From Myxococcota bacterium (GTDB lineage Bacteria; Myxococcota; UBA727; JABDBI01): a stretch of 64,000 nt of DNA. Of this stretch, positions 1-8,961 are shown piece by piece; position 1 is the first letter of the stretch, and every line of letters begins with the position of its first letter. Where the stretch lies: the NCBI GenBank assembly GCA_040387835.1, contig JAZKCZ010000002.1, forward strand, positions 247,074-311,073, given 5' to 3'. The notes under the pieces are model-generated. The model was not told the origin of the DNA. It ran no database searches and saw only the letters and a list, made by a program, of their open reading frames with translations. The position numbers were made by a program, and so were the translations under genes.

Positions 1-774
1 TTGAAACAAAACCAAGCCAATCATGAAACAAGCCACTGAGATAGAGATCGCAAAGGGCGTAGAAAATCGCGCCGTAAATGCCAATGATCCAATGGTCATA
101 AATAGGAATGTTGAGCTGAGCGCATCCAGAAATCCTAAGAACCCGCCCGGCTTGGCCGGAATATGCACGAATTTGTTGCGTCCCATCCAGAAAACCACCG
201 TCGCAACAAACATCAAGATGCCTGGAACCGCGAAAGCAACACTCCAACCAAAATATTTTTGAGTTAGTGGAATCAATAATGTCGCAAAGAACGAACCAAA
301 GTTGATCATAAAATAGAACAGTTGATAGACCTTAGTGATCAAATACCAATTCGACTTTCCAAATTGATCGCCTACATGCGCAGACACACAAGGTTTGATG
401 CCCCCTGCCCCCAGCGCGATTAATCCAAGACCCACATACATGCCTGCCATAGAACCTTCGGTCATAGACAAGACAAAGTGGCCTAAGCAATAGACCAACG
501 AAAACCACAAAATGGTGTGATATTTACCTAACAGTCTGTCCGCGATGACCGCCCCAATCATGGGAAATGCGTACACGCCCGAAATAAACAAATGCACGAC
601 CGAAGTCGCAAAGTCTCCCGAGCCATGCATGGCCACAATATAAGTATATAAAATGGCACTCATGCCATAGTAGCTGAAGCGCTCGCAGCCCTCATTTCCT
701 ACAATATAAGGTACACCTTTGGGCCAGCCTTGTTCCGTGGACGAAGGTGCAGTACGATAGGATGCGATGCTCAT
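1..774 (-). CDS. POT/PTR2 family proton-coupled peptide transporter (3' end outside window)
   Basis: This inner-membrane proton:oligopeptide symporter is cut by the window edge; the first 258 residues are present. Translation of the minus strand gives the PTR2 signatures GNEGCERFSYYGM near residue 35, GAGGIKPCVSAHVGDQF in the middle, and FYFMINFGS after it, together with several hydrophobic helices. These are diagnostic for the POT family of the major facilitator superfamily. The ATG at 774 is preceded by AGGAAG at 5-base spacing, which supports this start. It overlaps the start of the divergent lipoprotein gene by two bases, so each promoter must lie inside the other gene. Substrate (di- or tripeptides) is inferred from the family. 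Confidence 0.9.
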   Translation of the reverse strand, partial: MSIASYRTAPSSTEQGWPKGVPYIVGNEGCERFSYYGMSAILYTYIVAMHGSGDFATSVVHLFISGVYAFPMIGAVIADRLLGKYHTILWFSLVYCLGHFVLSMTEGSMAGMYVGLGLIALGAGGIKPCVSAHVGDQFGKSNWYLITKVYQLFYFMINFGSFFATLLIPLTQKYFGWSVAFAVPGILMFVATVVFWMGRNKFVHIPAKPGGFLGFLDALSSTFLFMTIGSLAFTARFSTPFAISISVACFMIGLVLFQ

Positions 775-1195
775 GAAAACTTCCTGCCTTTGCTTTTTGT
801 ATTCGCTGTTGGTCGCTTGTGGCGCCGAAGGCGTTCGAATTTCGTTTGAAACCGCTGCAAAGCCGGTATCTTTTGAGATCGAGATAGCGAAAACGCCCGC
901 AGAGTTAGATAAAGGGCTGATGAATCGGAAATCGCTGCGCCCTAACGCGGGGATGCTTTTTATTTTTCCTGATCAGCAAATGCGTGCTTTTTGGATGAAA
1001 GACACGCTAATACCACTGGATATGATTTTCATGGATGCTGCCAAAAAGATTGTTGGCATCGTGCATGGCGCTACACCCAAAAGCCTAGATCCTAGGGCTG
1101 TCGATGCACCTGCTCAATATGTGCTTGAAATCAATGGCGGTTTGGCTAAGCAAAAGGGCTTAAAAATCGGCCAACAAGCCGCTTGGAAGCTTTAA
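773..1195 (+). CDS. DUF192 family lipoprotein
   Basis: The protein starts with a short lipoprotein signal peptide (MKTSCLCFLYSLLVAC, lipobox LVAC, lipidated Cys at residue 16) and continues with a single DUF192 domain of about 110 residues. Family marks seen are KGLMNRKSL, GMLFIFP, FWMKDTLIPLDMIF and YVLEINGG. The biochemical role of DUF192 is not established. An ATG six bases upstream (767) is in frame, but the start at 773 gives a better distance to AGGA at 759-762 and a normal signal peptide. The next gene begins two bases after the stop, so the two are probably co-transcribed. Confidence 0.88.
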   Translation: MKTSCLCFLYSLLVACGAEGVRISFETAAKPVSFEIEIAKTPAELDKGLMNRKSLRPNAGMLFIFPDQQMRAFWMKDTLIPLDMIFMDAAKKIVGIVHGATPKSLDPRAVDAPAQYVLEINGGLAKQKGLKIGQQAAWKL

Positions 1196-1196
1196 T

Positions 1197-1682
1197 ATGA
1201 CCATCAATCCCACGGTTTACATTCACCCCAGCGCCCAAATTATGGGGGATGTTGAGATTGGTGCTCACAGCAGCATTTGGCCCCTGGCGGTTTTGCGCGG
1301 AGACATGGGCAAAATTATCATTGGCGCGAATACCTCTATTCAAGACGGCACCGTATGCCATGCCACCCATGGCTTAAGCGAAACGCGGATCGGAGATTGC
1401 TGCACCATCGGACATCGCGTCATATTGCATGGTTGCCAGGTAGAAGATGGATGCTTGATTGGCATGGGCTCCATCTTGCTTGATAACTGCTTGGTCGGTA
1501 AAGGCTCATTAGTTGGAGCGGGAAGCCTAATTACAGCCAATTTTCAGATCCCACCGGGATCATTGGTGATGGGAACTCCTGCCCGTGTGATCCGGCCTTT
1601 AAATGAGCGAGAACAAGGCATCGTGGCTGCTGGATGGCCAATTTATGTTGAAAACGCTAAAAAATACATGACTGGTGTATAA
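1197..1682 (+). CDS. gamma carbonic anhydrase-like hexapeptide-repeat protein
   Basis: This is a 161-residue left-handed beta-helix protein of the gamma-class carbonic anhydrase (CaiE/PaaY/YrdA) family. It has the family motif RGD near residue 35 and the sequence IGANTSIQDG. Three histidines sit where the zinc ligands are expected: one in CHATHG and two in GHRVILHGC. Repeating I/V-G hexads run through the middle, and a C-terminal helix ends the chain. Whether it hydrates CO2 or acts on another substrate cannot be told from sequence. It follows the DUF192 lipoprotein by one base and precedes the response regulator by seven. Confidence 0.9.
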   Translation: MTINPTVYIHPSAQIMGDVEIGAHSSIWPLAVLRGDMGKIIIGANTSIQDGTVCHATHGLSETRIGDCCTIGHRVILHGCQVEDGCLIGMGSILLDNCLVGKGSLVGAGSLITANFQIPPGSLVMGTPARVIRPLNEREQGIVAAGWPIYVENAKKYMTGV

Positions 1683-1689
1683 TCATAAG

Positions 1690-2409
1690 ATGGAAAAGGG
1701 AGATGTGCCTTCAATTCTAATTGTGGATGATGAAGAATTGCTGCGGTCAATGCTTGTGCTCAATTTTGAGAACCAAGGTTTCAAAATTTTTCAGGCAGAC
1801 AACGGTAAAACTGGGCTCGAATTACTTCAGCAACATCCAGAGATTGACCTAGTTCTCTCTGATATTAGAATGCCGCTCATGGACGGCATCGGCATGATTC
1901 AGGCTTATAAAAAGATAAATAACGAAGTTCCAATTTTCATGATGATGACAGGGTATAGCGACTTGTCGCCCGAAGAAATATACGACTTTGGCGCCAACGC
2001 CCTCTTTCAAAAGCCTTTTAACCGCGGGCAAATTAACGAGGCTGTCAAAGCAGCCCTTGCGCCGAAAGCTATGTTATGGACTCAAAAGCCAGAGTACAAA
2101 GAAAAGACCGTTTTGCAAGAACTGAACCTCAAAGACATGGCATCCCTGTCTTTGGGCAGAGGCGGACTATTTGTCCCCACCAAAGAACGCTTTCCCCAAG
2201 TTGAAACGCCGGTGAATACAAACATACATTTCGAAAACGGCGAATCTATGGAATTAACTGGACTCGTACGGTGGGTAAGAAAAACTGCTACCAGTCAATA
2301 TCCAAGCGGCTACGGGCTTGAGATTACCTACGCAGATCCTGAAAGCAAGGCAAGGTTGCTGCCTCAGATTCAAAGCTCCAAGTATATTCCTTTTATCCCC
2401 AAATGCTAA
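1690..2409 (+). CDS. response regulator: receiver domain plus PilZ-like C-terminal domain
   Basis: The N-terminal ~120 residues form a CheY-type receiver with the acidic pair DDEE, the phosphoacceptor Asp in VLSDIRMP (residue 58 from this start), Thr in MMMTGY and Lys in QKPF. The C-terminal ~110 residues (LSLGRGGLFVPT, GLVRWVRK, GYGLEI) resemble PilZ domains, whose usual ligand is cyclic di-GMP; the canonical RxxxR motif is not obvious, so ligand binding is uncertain. A GTG at 1675 in the same frame overlaps the preceding gene; the ATG at 1690 is preferred because the receiver fold begins right after it. No histidine kinase gene is nearby. The stop interlocks with that of map in four bases. 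Confidence 0.88.
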   Translation: MEKGDVPSILIVDDEELLRSMLVLNFENQGFKIFQADNGKTGLELLQQHPEIDLVLSDIRMPLMDGIGMIQAYKKINNEVPIFMMMTGYSDLSPEEIYDFGANALFQKPFNRGQINEAVKAALAPKAMLWTQKPEYKEKTVLQELNLKDMASLSLGRGGLFVPTKERFPQVETPVNTNIHFENGESMELTGLVRWVRKTATSQYPSGYGLEITYADPESKARLLPQIQSSKYIPFIPKC

Positions 2410-3194
2410 ACCGCCGTCCCAGGCAAGGTCAAAATCTCTACACCGGTTTCAGTTACTAAAATGGTGTGTTCAAACTGGGCCGACAGCTTATTGTCTTTGG
2501 TAACCGCGGTCCATTCGTCGTCTAACATTCGTGTCTTCCAAGTGCCTTGGTTAATCATCGGCTCAATAGTGAAAGCCATACCCGGTTGCATGCGCACGCC
2601 TTTGCCTCGTTCGCCAAAGTGAAACACTTGAGGCGCAGTATGAAAATTTTTGCCAATGCCGTGACCAACAAACTCTCTGACTACCCCATAGCCAAAACTT
2701 TCTGCATATTCCGCAATGGCTGCACCAATATCGCCTAGCCTTTTACCTGGTGCTACTTCGGCAATGCCAAGCTGCAAACATTTCTCGGTCACTTCCACCA
2801 GCTGCCGCGCTTGTTTGGATGGCGTGCCGACAAAGAATGTCCTTGAGGTATCCCCGTGGTAACCATCCAAGATCAAAGTGACATCAATATTGATAATATC
2901 CCCTTCTTTCAAAATCTTTTTGGTGGTGGGAATACCATGGCAGACAACTTCATTCACGCTAGTGCAAATTGATCGAGGGTACGGCGGGCAACCACCGGGC
3001 GCATAGTTAAGCGGTGCGCTGCGAGCACCACGTTCTCTGGTCCAACGTTCGGCTTCATCGTTAATCGCTTGGGTCGTAACGCCCGGTGCAACCATTTTAC
3101 CGAGATGCACCAGCAACTCACCGGCCAGCTTGCCGACGCGGCGCATTTTTTCAATTTCGCTGGTAGACAGCAATATAATTGGTTCCGAACTCAT
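2406..3194 (-). CDS. map: methionine aminopeptidase, type I
   Basis: This enzyme removes the initiator Met from nascent proteins. The 262 residues show the pita-bread fold of type I enzymes with the complete dinuclear metal site: D104, D115, H178, E211 and E242, plus H86 in the substrate pocket (motifs CHGIPT, NIDVT, GYHGDTSR, GHGIG, IEPM, FEHT). The N-terminus is about 10 residues longer than in E. coli. The start codon overlaps the stop of the adenosine deaminase-like gene as ATGA, so the two are likely translationally coupled. Confidence 0.97.
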   Translation of the reverse strand: MSSEPIILLSTSEIEKMRRVGKLAGELLVHLGKMVAPGVTTQAINDEAERWTRERGARSAPLNYAPGGCPPYPRSICTSVNEVVCHGIPTTKKILKEGDIINIDVTLILDGYHGDTSRTFFVGTPSKQARQLVEVTEKCLQLGIAEVAPGKRLGDIGAAIAEYAESFGYGVVREFVGHGIGKNFHTAPQVFHFGERGKGVRMQPGMAFTIEPMINQGTWKTRMLDDEWTAVTKDNKLSAQFEHTILVTETGVEILTLPGTAV

Positions 3195-4201
3195 ACGATG
3201 AAAGACGCCTTTTTCGAGATCTCAAAACAAGTTTTGACTTCTTCTGGGGTTAAAATATTATTATCAAGCAACAATAAACTCTCTTGTGCCATGTCTGTGT
3301 TCAACAAATATGGCCCATCCGTGTTGATTGTAAATGGGATTTTCCAATATTTAAACCTGCCCAGCACTTCTCCCAGCTCCTTCAAGTCCTTAACGGCTTG
3401 AGTATAAAGATTAGAAGTAGGACAAATCTCTAAGACACAACCTGAGTCTGCCAGCATTTTTAACGCTTCTTCGCTATACGCAGCTTGAATGCCATGACCG
3501 ATACGGTCTGGCCTTAAATAACGCAACGCGGCAATCACACCCGCGGCCCCGGTGTGCTTGGTTTCGCCGGTGTGCAAAGTTGTCTTAAGACCAGCATCCC
3601 TTGCTCTTTGGAACAACTTTTCATAGCGAGGCACATCCTGCAGGGATAACTCTAAGTTGTGACTTTCTGGTCCTGCCAGATCGATGCCTAAAACGCCTCT
3701 ATGAGCGTACTTAATTGCCTTTTCTAAGATAATCTCGTTTTGCTCGTAATCAAATTCTCTGGCTAAACAAAACAGCAAGCAGGCTTTAACACCGTATTCT
3801 AAGACGGCCCGGTCCATCCCTCTTAAAGCAGCATGTATAATATGATCCAAATCCCGCTCACCGCCTAGATTTCGCTTCATGGGGTTAAAACGCAGCTCAA
3901 TTTGCTCGACCTTGGAAGAGCGGTACTCTTTGCAGATAATCTCATAAACAGAACGCTCAACAGCTGCTGGTGAGCTTTGAATCCGCTCTGTCCACTGATG
4001 CATAATCTTCAGATAATCATCGAGATTTTTGACCGTGTCCTGCTTGGCAGTCACCAAATCGACAAAGTCCCAGTAAGTTTTAACCGGCAGTTTAAAGCCT
4101 TGCTCATGTGCAATGCTGAACAGCACATGAGGCGCGACCGCGCCCCCGACATGGATGTGTAAATCGATGAGGGTATCAGGCAGTCGTGGATCTAAGTGCA
4201 T
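3191..4201 (-). CDS. adenosine/aminofutalosine deaminase-family metal hydrolase with altered active site
   Basis: This 336-residue TIM-barrel amidohydrolase belongs to the adenosine deaminase family. Zinc and catalytic residues are present: H15 and H17 (DLHIHVGG), H210 and E213 (LHTGE), H236 (RIGHG) and D295 (NTDGP). The residue after the metal ligand, normally Asp in adenosine deaminases (the second D of TDDP, which contacts the purine), is Gly here, and HxDG is HVGG. Substrate specificity is therefore open: adenosine, adenine, aminodeoxyfutalosine or another amine are all possible. The gene is 14 bases from the DoxX-like gene upstream and overlaps map by ATGA downstream. Confidence 0.85.
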   Translation of the reverse strand: MHLDPRLPDTLIDLHIHVGGAVAPHVLFSIAHEQGFKLPVKTYWDFVDLVTAKQDTVKNLDDYLKIMHQWTERIQSSPAAVERSVYEIICKEYRSSKVEQIELRFNPMKRNLGGERDLDHIIHAALRGMDRAVLEYGVKACLLFCLAREFDYEQNEIILEKAIKYAHRGVLGIDLAGPESHNLELSLQDVPRYEKLFQRARDAGLKTTLHTGETKHTGAAGVIAALRYLRPDRIGHGIQAAYSEEALKMLADSGCVLEICPTSNLYTQAVKDLKELGEVLGRFKYWKIPFTINTDGPYLLNTDMAQESLLLLDNNILTPEEVKTCFEISKKASFIV

Positions 4202-4214
4202 GAAGCACGATATA

Positions 4215-4580
4215 CTATTTCTCGTAGCTGCTCAATATTAAAGCCCCGCCAATCAATCCCAGGTCTTTTAGCATCGAAATCAGGGGCATCGGCATGTTGG
4301 CTCCGGCAAGAATGCTTGGAACATGCACGCTCAAAATAACCACAGCCATAAAGATGATTAAGCAGTAGCAAGCCCACTTCACATAGCGATTAGCTAAAAT
4401 AAGCAGTCCGCAAAGCAGCAAAGCGACCCCAGTTAAATAAACCCAAAAAACAGCGGCCGGCATAAAGCTTGGCACCATCATAGCCATCGAGTCCGCCATC
4501 ATCAAATGGTTTAAGCCAAATATGATAAATGGAATGGCATAGATTATCCGACCCAGCGTGTAACAGAGTGTGTTGTTCAT
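4215..4580 (-). CDS. DoxX-like four-helix membrane protein
   Basis: This 121-residue protein consists almost entirely of four hydrophobic segments (about residues 8-28, 38-60, 66-86 and 96-115), beginning with GRIIYAIPFIIFGLNHL, which resembles the start of DoxX/DoxD-like proteins. The function of the family is poorly defined; some members act in thiosulfate or redox stress metabolism. It lies between the sctV-type gene (33 bases upstream) and the deaminase (13 bases downstream), so it is probably part of the same transcript. The family assignment rests on pattern only. Confidence 0.7.
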   Translation of the reverse strand: MNNTLCYTLGRIIYAIPFIIFGLNHLMMADSMAMMVPSFMPAAVFWVYLTGVALLLCGLLILANRYVKWACYCLIIFMAVVILSVHVPSILAGANMPMPLISMLKDLGLIGGALILSSYEK

Positions 4581-4613
4581 AGCGCTGAGCGTATTTCAGG
4601 ACCTCTATGAAAA

Positions 4614-6812
4614 TCAACGCTGCTGCAATGCAATTCGTGCCACAGGCTGAATATTCATATCTGAACTCAGCTCTTGATAGCTCACCACTGCCAAATGCGG
4701 AAACTCGATTTCCACCAGTTTCCGCAAGTAGCGCCTGATTTCTTGAGTGGTCAGAATCACTGGTTGCTGAGCAGTCGCTGGCAAATTGCCAATTTCAATT
4801 CGAATTGCGTCTAGAATATCTTGCGTCACTTCTGGCTCCAAAGCCAAATAGTTTCCTGAAGGGCTTTTTTGGATACCGGCGTTGATGGTCTCTTCCAGCG
4901 GCGGGTCCAAGAGATAAACCACCAATGTATTTTGACCGCCCGTATATTTAAAGCTGATATATCGCTTCAACGAGCTTCGAACATGTTCGGTCAACATCAC
5001 AGAATCTGTTTCGTGCGGGCCCCACTCTGCCAAGGCTTGTAAAATGGTGCGTAAATCGCGCACCGAGATTTCCTCTTCGACCAAGCGCTTTAGAATATCC
5101 GTCAGTTGGAACAAGTTAACTGCTTTCGGCACAACTTCTTTGACCAGCGCTGGGAAAGCTTGCTCCAGCTGATCCAGCATGTTTTGCACTTCTTGAATGC
5201 CTACAAACTCAGGAGCCGTTTTGCGAAGGCATGCCGACAGATGCAAGACCATATAACTGGCAGCATCCCAAGTGGTGAGCCCAGCTTGCTCTGCAAGTTC
5301 CTGTTTCGAATTAGATATCCAAGCACAAGGCACCCCGTTGGCCGGATTATGCGCCGTAACTGCGTCAATACCCAAAAGCTTCAAGCGTTCTGGGGTATCG
5401 TTCACCAAGCACTGACGCGGGTCAACCGAGCCGGTCGCAACCGGAATTTCATTAACAAGAATCGAGTAGCTGCTCGGGCCCCCTGAACCATCGCTGCCAC
5501 GCACCCTGATTCCGGGATAACGAATGCCAAGCTCATAGAACATGCCATCACGCATCATTGGGATAAGCTCAGCCAAGAAGTTCGAGCTATCATCAACCAA
5601 TGGAATGATATCTGAGGCAACCTCCAAAGCGATCGGGGTAACCACCGGCATCATTTTGGCAGTTTGACCTTCCTGCGCCTTCGCTTTTTGCAACGCGACT
5701 TTCTTTTCTTTTTCTAACTTTTGCTCACGTTTACCGACGATGGCGTCCATCTCAGCAACATTCGCGCCGCCGCCCGCCAATGCTGGACTTTTAGAGCGGT
5801 ACAGGCCGTAGGCGATACCACCAACGATCATACCAATAATGGTAAAGGGTAATCTTGGCAGGCCAGGAATCTGCCCGACCAATGCAATAAATCCACCGGC
5901 AATGGCAAACGCTTTGGGCTGGGCCAGGACCTGCGTCGCGACTTCTTTCCCAAGATTACTGTTTTCCTCACCTGAGTTCACGCGTGTTACCACCAAACCA
6001 GCGCACACTGACATGAGCAAAGCGGGAATAATACTCACCAAGCCGTCCCCTACCGACAAAATCGAATAGGTGTGAATGGCTTCTTCAACAGACATGCCTT
6101 TCTGCAAAACGCCGACAGCGATACCCGCCAAAATATTCATGGCGAAAATGATAATACCCGCAATGACGTCCCCTTTAACGAACTTCATCGCACCATCCAT
6201 CGCACCAAATAGCTGGCTTTCGCGGCTTAAATCACTTCGCTTTTTACGAGCGGTATCCAAATCAATGGAGCCATTACGTAAATCAGCATCGATGCTCATC
6301 TGCTTTCCTGGCATCGCATCCAAAGTGAACCTGGCGGCTACTTCCGCCACGCGCTCCGAACCTTTAGTGATAACCAACATGTTAATCAGCATGAGCAGCA
6401 AGAAAATCACAAGACCAACAACGAAATTACCGCCCACCGCGAACTCACCGAATGCGGTGATCACGCTCCCTGCATCAGCATCCAATAGAATTAGCCGAGC
6501 GGTGGCAACGTTTAAACCAAGTCTAAAAAGCGTAACCACCAGCAAGATGGTGGGGAACGAAGACAGATGAAGCGCATCAGGGATATAAAGAGAAACCAGC
6601 AACATCACCATGGCGATCGAAATGCTGGTACATATAAGTAAATCTACGATAAAAGTCGGGATCGGAATGATGAGCAAGGTCATCACCAAAATAACCAACA
6701 GCGCCAGCCCAACGTCCGCGTAACGCTTCAATAACTCGTTTATATTGCCTTGCAGCAAGAGATCTACAATTCCACCCATGTTTCGCAAGATAACATAAAA
6801 ACAGCCCCACAT
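4614..6812 (-). CDS. type III secretion/flagellar export gate protein (SctV/FlhA, FHIPEP family)
   Basis: This 732-residue protein is the large export-gate subunit that forms a nonameric ring in injectisomes (SctV) or flagella (FlhA). The N-terminal half has about eight membrane helices and the family signature (RLGLNVATARLIL, then RFTLDAMPGKQMSID). The cytoplasmic half contains a linker rich in K/E/Q followed by the ring-forming domains (SYSILVNEIPVATG, PRQCLVND, VSVRDL-like ISVRDLRTILQALAEWGP). The cytoplasmic insert with NPANGVPCAWI looks closer to injectisome SctV than to FlhA, but this is a judgement by eye. No other export, flagellar or injectisome gene lies in the window, so it is an orphan here. 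A second ATG at 6779 is an alternative start; neither has a strong ribosome binding site. Confidence 0.88.
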   Translation of the reverse strand: MWGCFYVILRNMGGIVDLLLQGNINELLKRYADVGLALLVILVMTLLIIPIPTFIVDLLICTSISIAMVMLLVSLYIPDALHLSSFPTILLVVTLFRLGLNVATARLILLDADAGSVITAFGEFAVGGNFVVGLVIFLLLMLINMLVITKGSERVAEVAARFTLDAMPGKQMSIDADLRNGSIDLDTARKKRSDLSRESQLFGAMDGAMKFVKGDVIAGIIIFAMNILAGIAVGVLQKGMSVEEAIHTYSILSVGDGLVSIIPALLMSVCAGLVVTRVNSGEENSNLGKEVATQVLAQPKAFAIAGGFIALVGQIPGLPRLPFTIIGMIVGGIAYGLYRSKSPALAGGGANVAEMDAIVGKREQKLEKEKKVALQKAKAQEGQTAKMMPVVTPIALEVASDIIPLVDDSSNFLAELIPMMRDGMFYELGIRYPGIRVRGSDGSGGPSSYSILVNEIPVATGSVDPRQCLVNDTPERLKLLGIDAVTAHNPANGVPCAWISNSKQELAEQAGLTTWDAASYMVLHLSACLRKTAPEFVGIQEVQNMLDQLEQAFPALVKEVVPKAVNLFQLTDILKRLVEEEISVRDLRTILQALAEWGPHETDSVMLTEHVRSSLKRYISFKYTGGQNTLVVYLLDPPLEETINAGIQKSPSGNYLALEPEVTQDILDAIRIEIGNLPATAQQPVILTTQEIRRYLRKLVEIEFPHLAVVSYQELSSDMNIQPVARIALQQR

Positions 6813-6873
6813 ATTCTTAAAGAAACGCTCTTAGTTGACAGCCCATAGGCAAAGTGGTTTACACACAGGCACT

Positions 6874-8961
6874 ATGATGAATACCTATGCCCTGATTCTA
6901 GCTTGCGGCGCTTTAGCCGTCATATATGGTCTTTGGATGGTTCGCACCGTTCTTGCAGCCCCTGCAGGGAACGAAGCAATGCAAAAAATAGCATTAGCCA
7001 TTCAAGAAGGCGCCAAAGCTTATTTAAATCGCCAATATCGCATGATTGCCATGATTGGCGTTGTGATATTCGTTGCTCTGACTGCCCTGCTTGGCGTTTA
7101 TGTCGGCGTCGGCTTTTTAATTGGAGCCATCCTGTCTGGCGTGGCCGGTTATGTGGGCATGAATATTTCGGTTAAAGCCAACGTTCGAACAGCAGAAGCT
7201 GCTCGCAGAGGCCTTCAACCCGCGCTTGATATCGCTTTTCGTGCAGGTGCGATTACCGGTCTATTGGTTGTTGCTTTAGGAATTTTGGGCATCACCGGTT
7301 ACTATCTAAGCCTGCGCTCATTAGAATTGCCTACGCGCGACATTATGGAAGCGTTGGTTGGCCTTGGCTTCGGCGCTTCGTTAATTTCGATTTTTGCTCG
7401 TTTGGGCGGCGGTATCTTCACCAAAGGCGCAGATGTTGGCGCTGATATGGTTGGCAAAATTGAAGCTGGAATTCCAGAAGACGACCCACGAAATCCAGCG
7501 GTAATTGCTGACAACGTCGGTGATAACGTTGGCGATTGCGCTGGTATGGCTGCAGATTTATTTGAAACTTATGTGGTGACCCTGGTTGGTACCATGCTTT
7601 TGGCCGGTATTTATTTCAGCGGCAGCGACTTAGAACTGCTGATGACTCTGCCAATGCTCATTGGTGGCGTTTGCGTTCTCGCTTCCATTGTTGGAACTTT
7701 CTTTGTAAAACTTGGCAAATCCAATGACATCATGAAAGCTTTGTATAAAGGTTTTATGGTTACTGCTGTTTTGTCTGCAATCGCGATTGCCGTTATCTGC
7801 AACTATTGGGTTGGCCTTGATACCGTGTTTGTCGGCACACAAATGACTTTCAATGGCCTGAACTTGTTCTATTGCTGCTTAACAGGTCTTGTGGTTACCG
7901 GCCTATTAATGCGCATTACTGAATATTACACCATGACCAACTACCGGCCAGTGCAAAGTATTGCTAAGTCCTCAATGACAGGTCACGGAACTAATATTAT
8001 TCAGGGTATCGCTGTTTCGATGGAAGCAACTGCTTTGCCTGCGATTGTGATTAGTGCGGGGATTTTGCTTTCTTATCAAAACGCCGGACTATTCGGTATT
8101 AGCGTTGCAGCAACCACCATGCTTGCCTTGGCCGGGATGATTGTTGCGCTGGATGCTTACGGTCCAGTGACAGACAATGCTGGTGGTATTGCAGAAATGT
8201 CCAACATGCCTCCTGAAGTCCGTAAAACGACTGATATTTTGGATGCCGTTGGCAATACAACCAAAGCGGTAACCAAGGGTTACGCGATCGGTTCAGCTGG
8301 GTTTGCATCGCTCGTTTTGTTTGCAGCTTTTATTGAAGACGCTAAGCACTACTTCCCTCAGTATACGTTGGTGTTTTCTTTGGAAGATGCCTATGTGGTG
8401 ATCGGCTTGTTCTTGGGTGGTCTATTGCCTTATTTGTTTGGTGCCATGAGCATGATGGCCGTTGGCAGAGCAGCTCAATCCGTTGTGATTGAAGTTCGGC
8501 GTCAATTCAAAGAAATTCCAGGTATCATGGAAGGCACAGGACGGCCTGATTATGGCAGAGCGGTTGATATTTTAACCAAAAAGGCCATCTCTGAAATGGT
8601 CTTGCCAAGTTTGCTGCCTGTGGGTGCACCTATCTTGGTTTACATGGCTATGTGGGCCAGCGTTGGTCAGAGAGAAGCATTGATTACTCTTGGCTCCATG
8701 CTCCTTGGCCTTGTTGTTACCGGCTTATTTGTAGGCTTATCCATGACTTCAGGCGGCGGCGCTTGGGACAATGCTAAAAAACATATCGAAGATGGTTTCT
8801 TTGGCGGCAAAGGCTCGGAAGCTCATAAAGCTGCTATCACTGGCGACACTGTGGGTGATCCGTACAAAGATACCGCTGGTCCAGCCATCAACCCGATGAT
8901 TAAGATCGCGAATATCGTTGCGCTGCTTCTTTTGGCCATATTAGCTAAATTTGGCGCTTAA
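6874..8961 (+). CDS. hppA: membrane-bound H+-translocating pyrophosphatase, K+-independent type
   Basis: This ~695-residue, 16-helix membrane pump couples pyrophosphate hydrolysis to proton export. The substrate-binding motifs are intact: [25 protein letters not shown] with the following [11 protein letters not shown], and the C-terminal [13 protein letters not shown]. At about residue 460 the sequence reads [10 protein letters not shown]; Lys (rather than Ala) at the position after GNTT, with Thr three residues later, marks the K+-independent H+-pumping subfamily. The start is placed at the first ATG of MMNTYALIL because earlier in-frame codons give a polar, non-family extension. The stop overlaps the next start as TAATG. 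Confidence 0.96.
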   Translation: MMNTYALILACGALAVIYGLWMVRTVLAAPAGNEAMQKIALAIQEGAKAYLNRQYRMIAMIGVVIFVALTALLGVYVGVGFLIGAILSGVAGYVGMNISVKANVRTAEAARRGLQPALDIAFRAGAITGLLVVALGILGITGYYLSLRSLELPTRDIMEALVGLGFGASLISIFARLGGGIFTKGADVGADMVGKIEAGIPEDDPRNPAVIADNVGDNVGDCAGMAADLFETYVVTLVGTMLLAGIYFSGSDLELLMTLPMLIGGVCVLASIVGTFFVKLGKSNDIMKALYKGFMVTAVLSAIAIAVICNYWVGLDTVFVGTQMTFNGLNLFYCCLTGLVVTGLLMRITEYYTMTNYRPVQSIAKSSMTGHGTNIIQGIAVSMEATALPAIVISAGILLSYQNAGLFGISVAATTMLALAGMIVALDAYGPVTDNAGGIAEMSNMPPEVRKTTDILDAVGNTTKAVTKGYAIGSAGFASLVLFAAFIEDAKHYFPQYTLVFSLEDAYVVIGLFLGGLLPYLFGAMSMMAVGRAAQSVVIEVRRQFKEIPGIMEGTGRPDYGRAVDILTKKAISEMVLPSLLPVGAPILVYMAMWASVGQREALITLGSMLLGLVVTGLFVGLSMTSGGGAWDNAKKHIEDGFFGGKGSEAHKAAITGDTVGDPYKDTAGPAINPMIKIANIVALLLLAILAKFGA

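Noticed and set aside
6076-6570. Long plus-strand open frame opposite the export gate gene
   Set aside because: Low-complexity shadow of a conserved FHIPEP membrane region.
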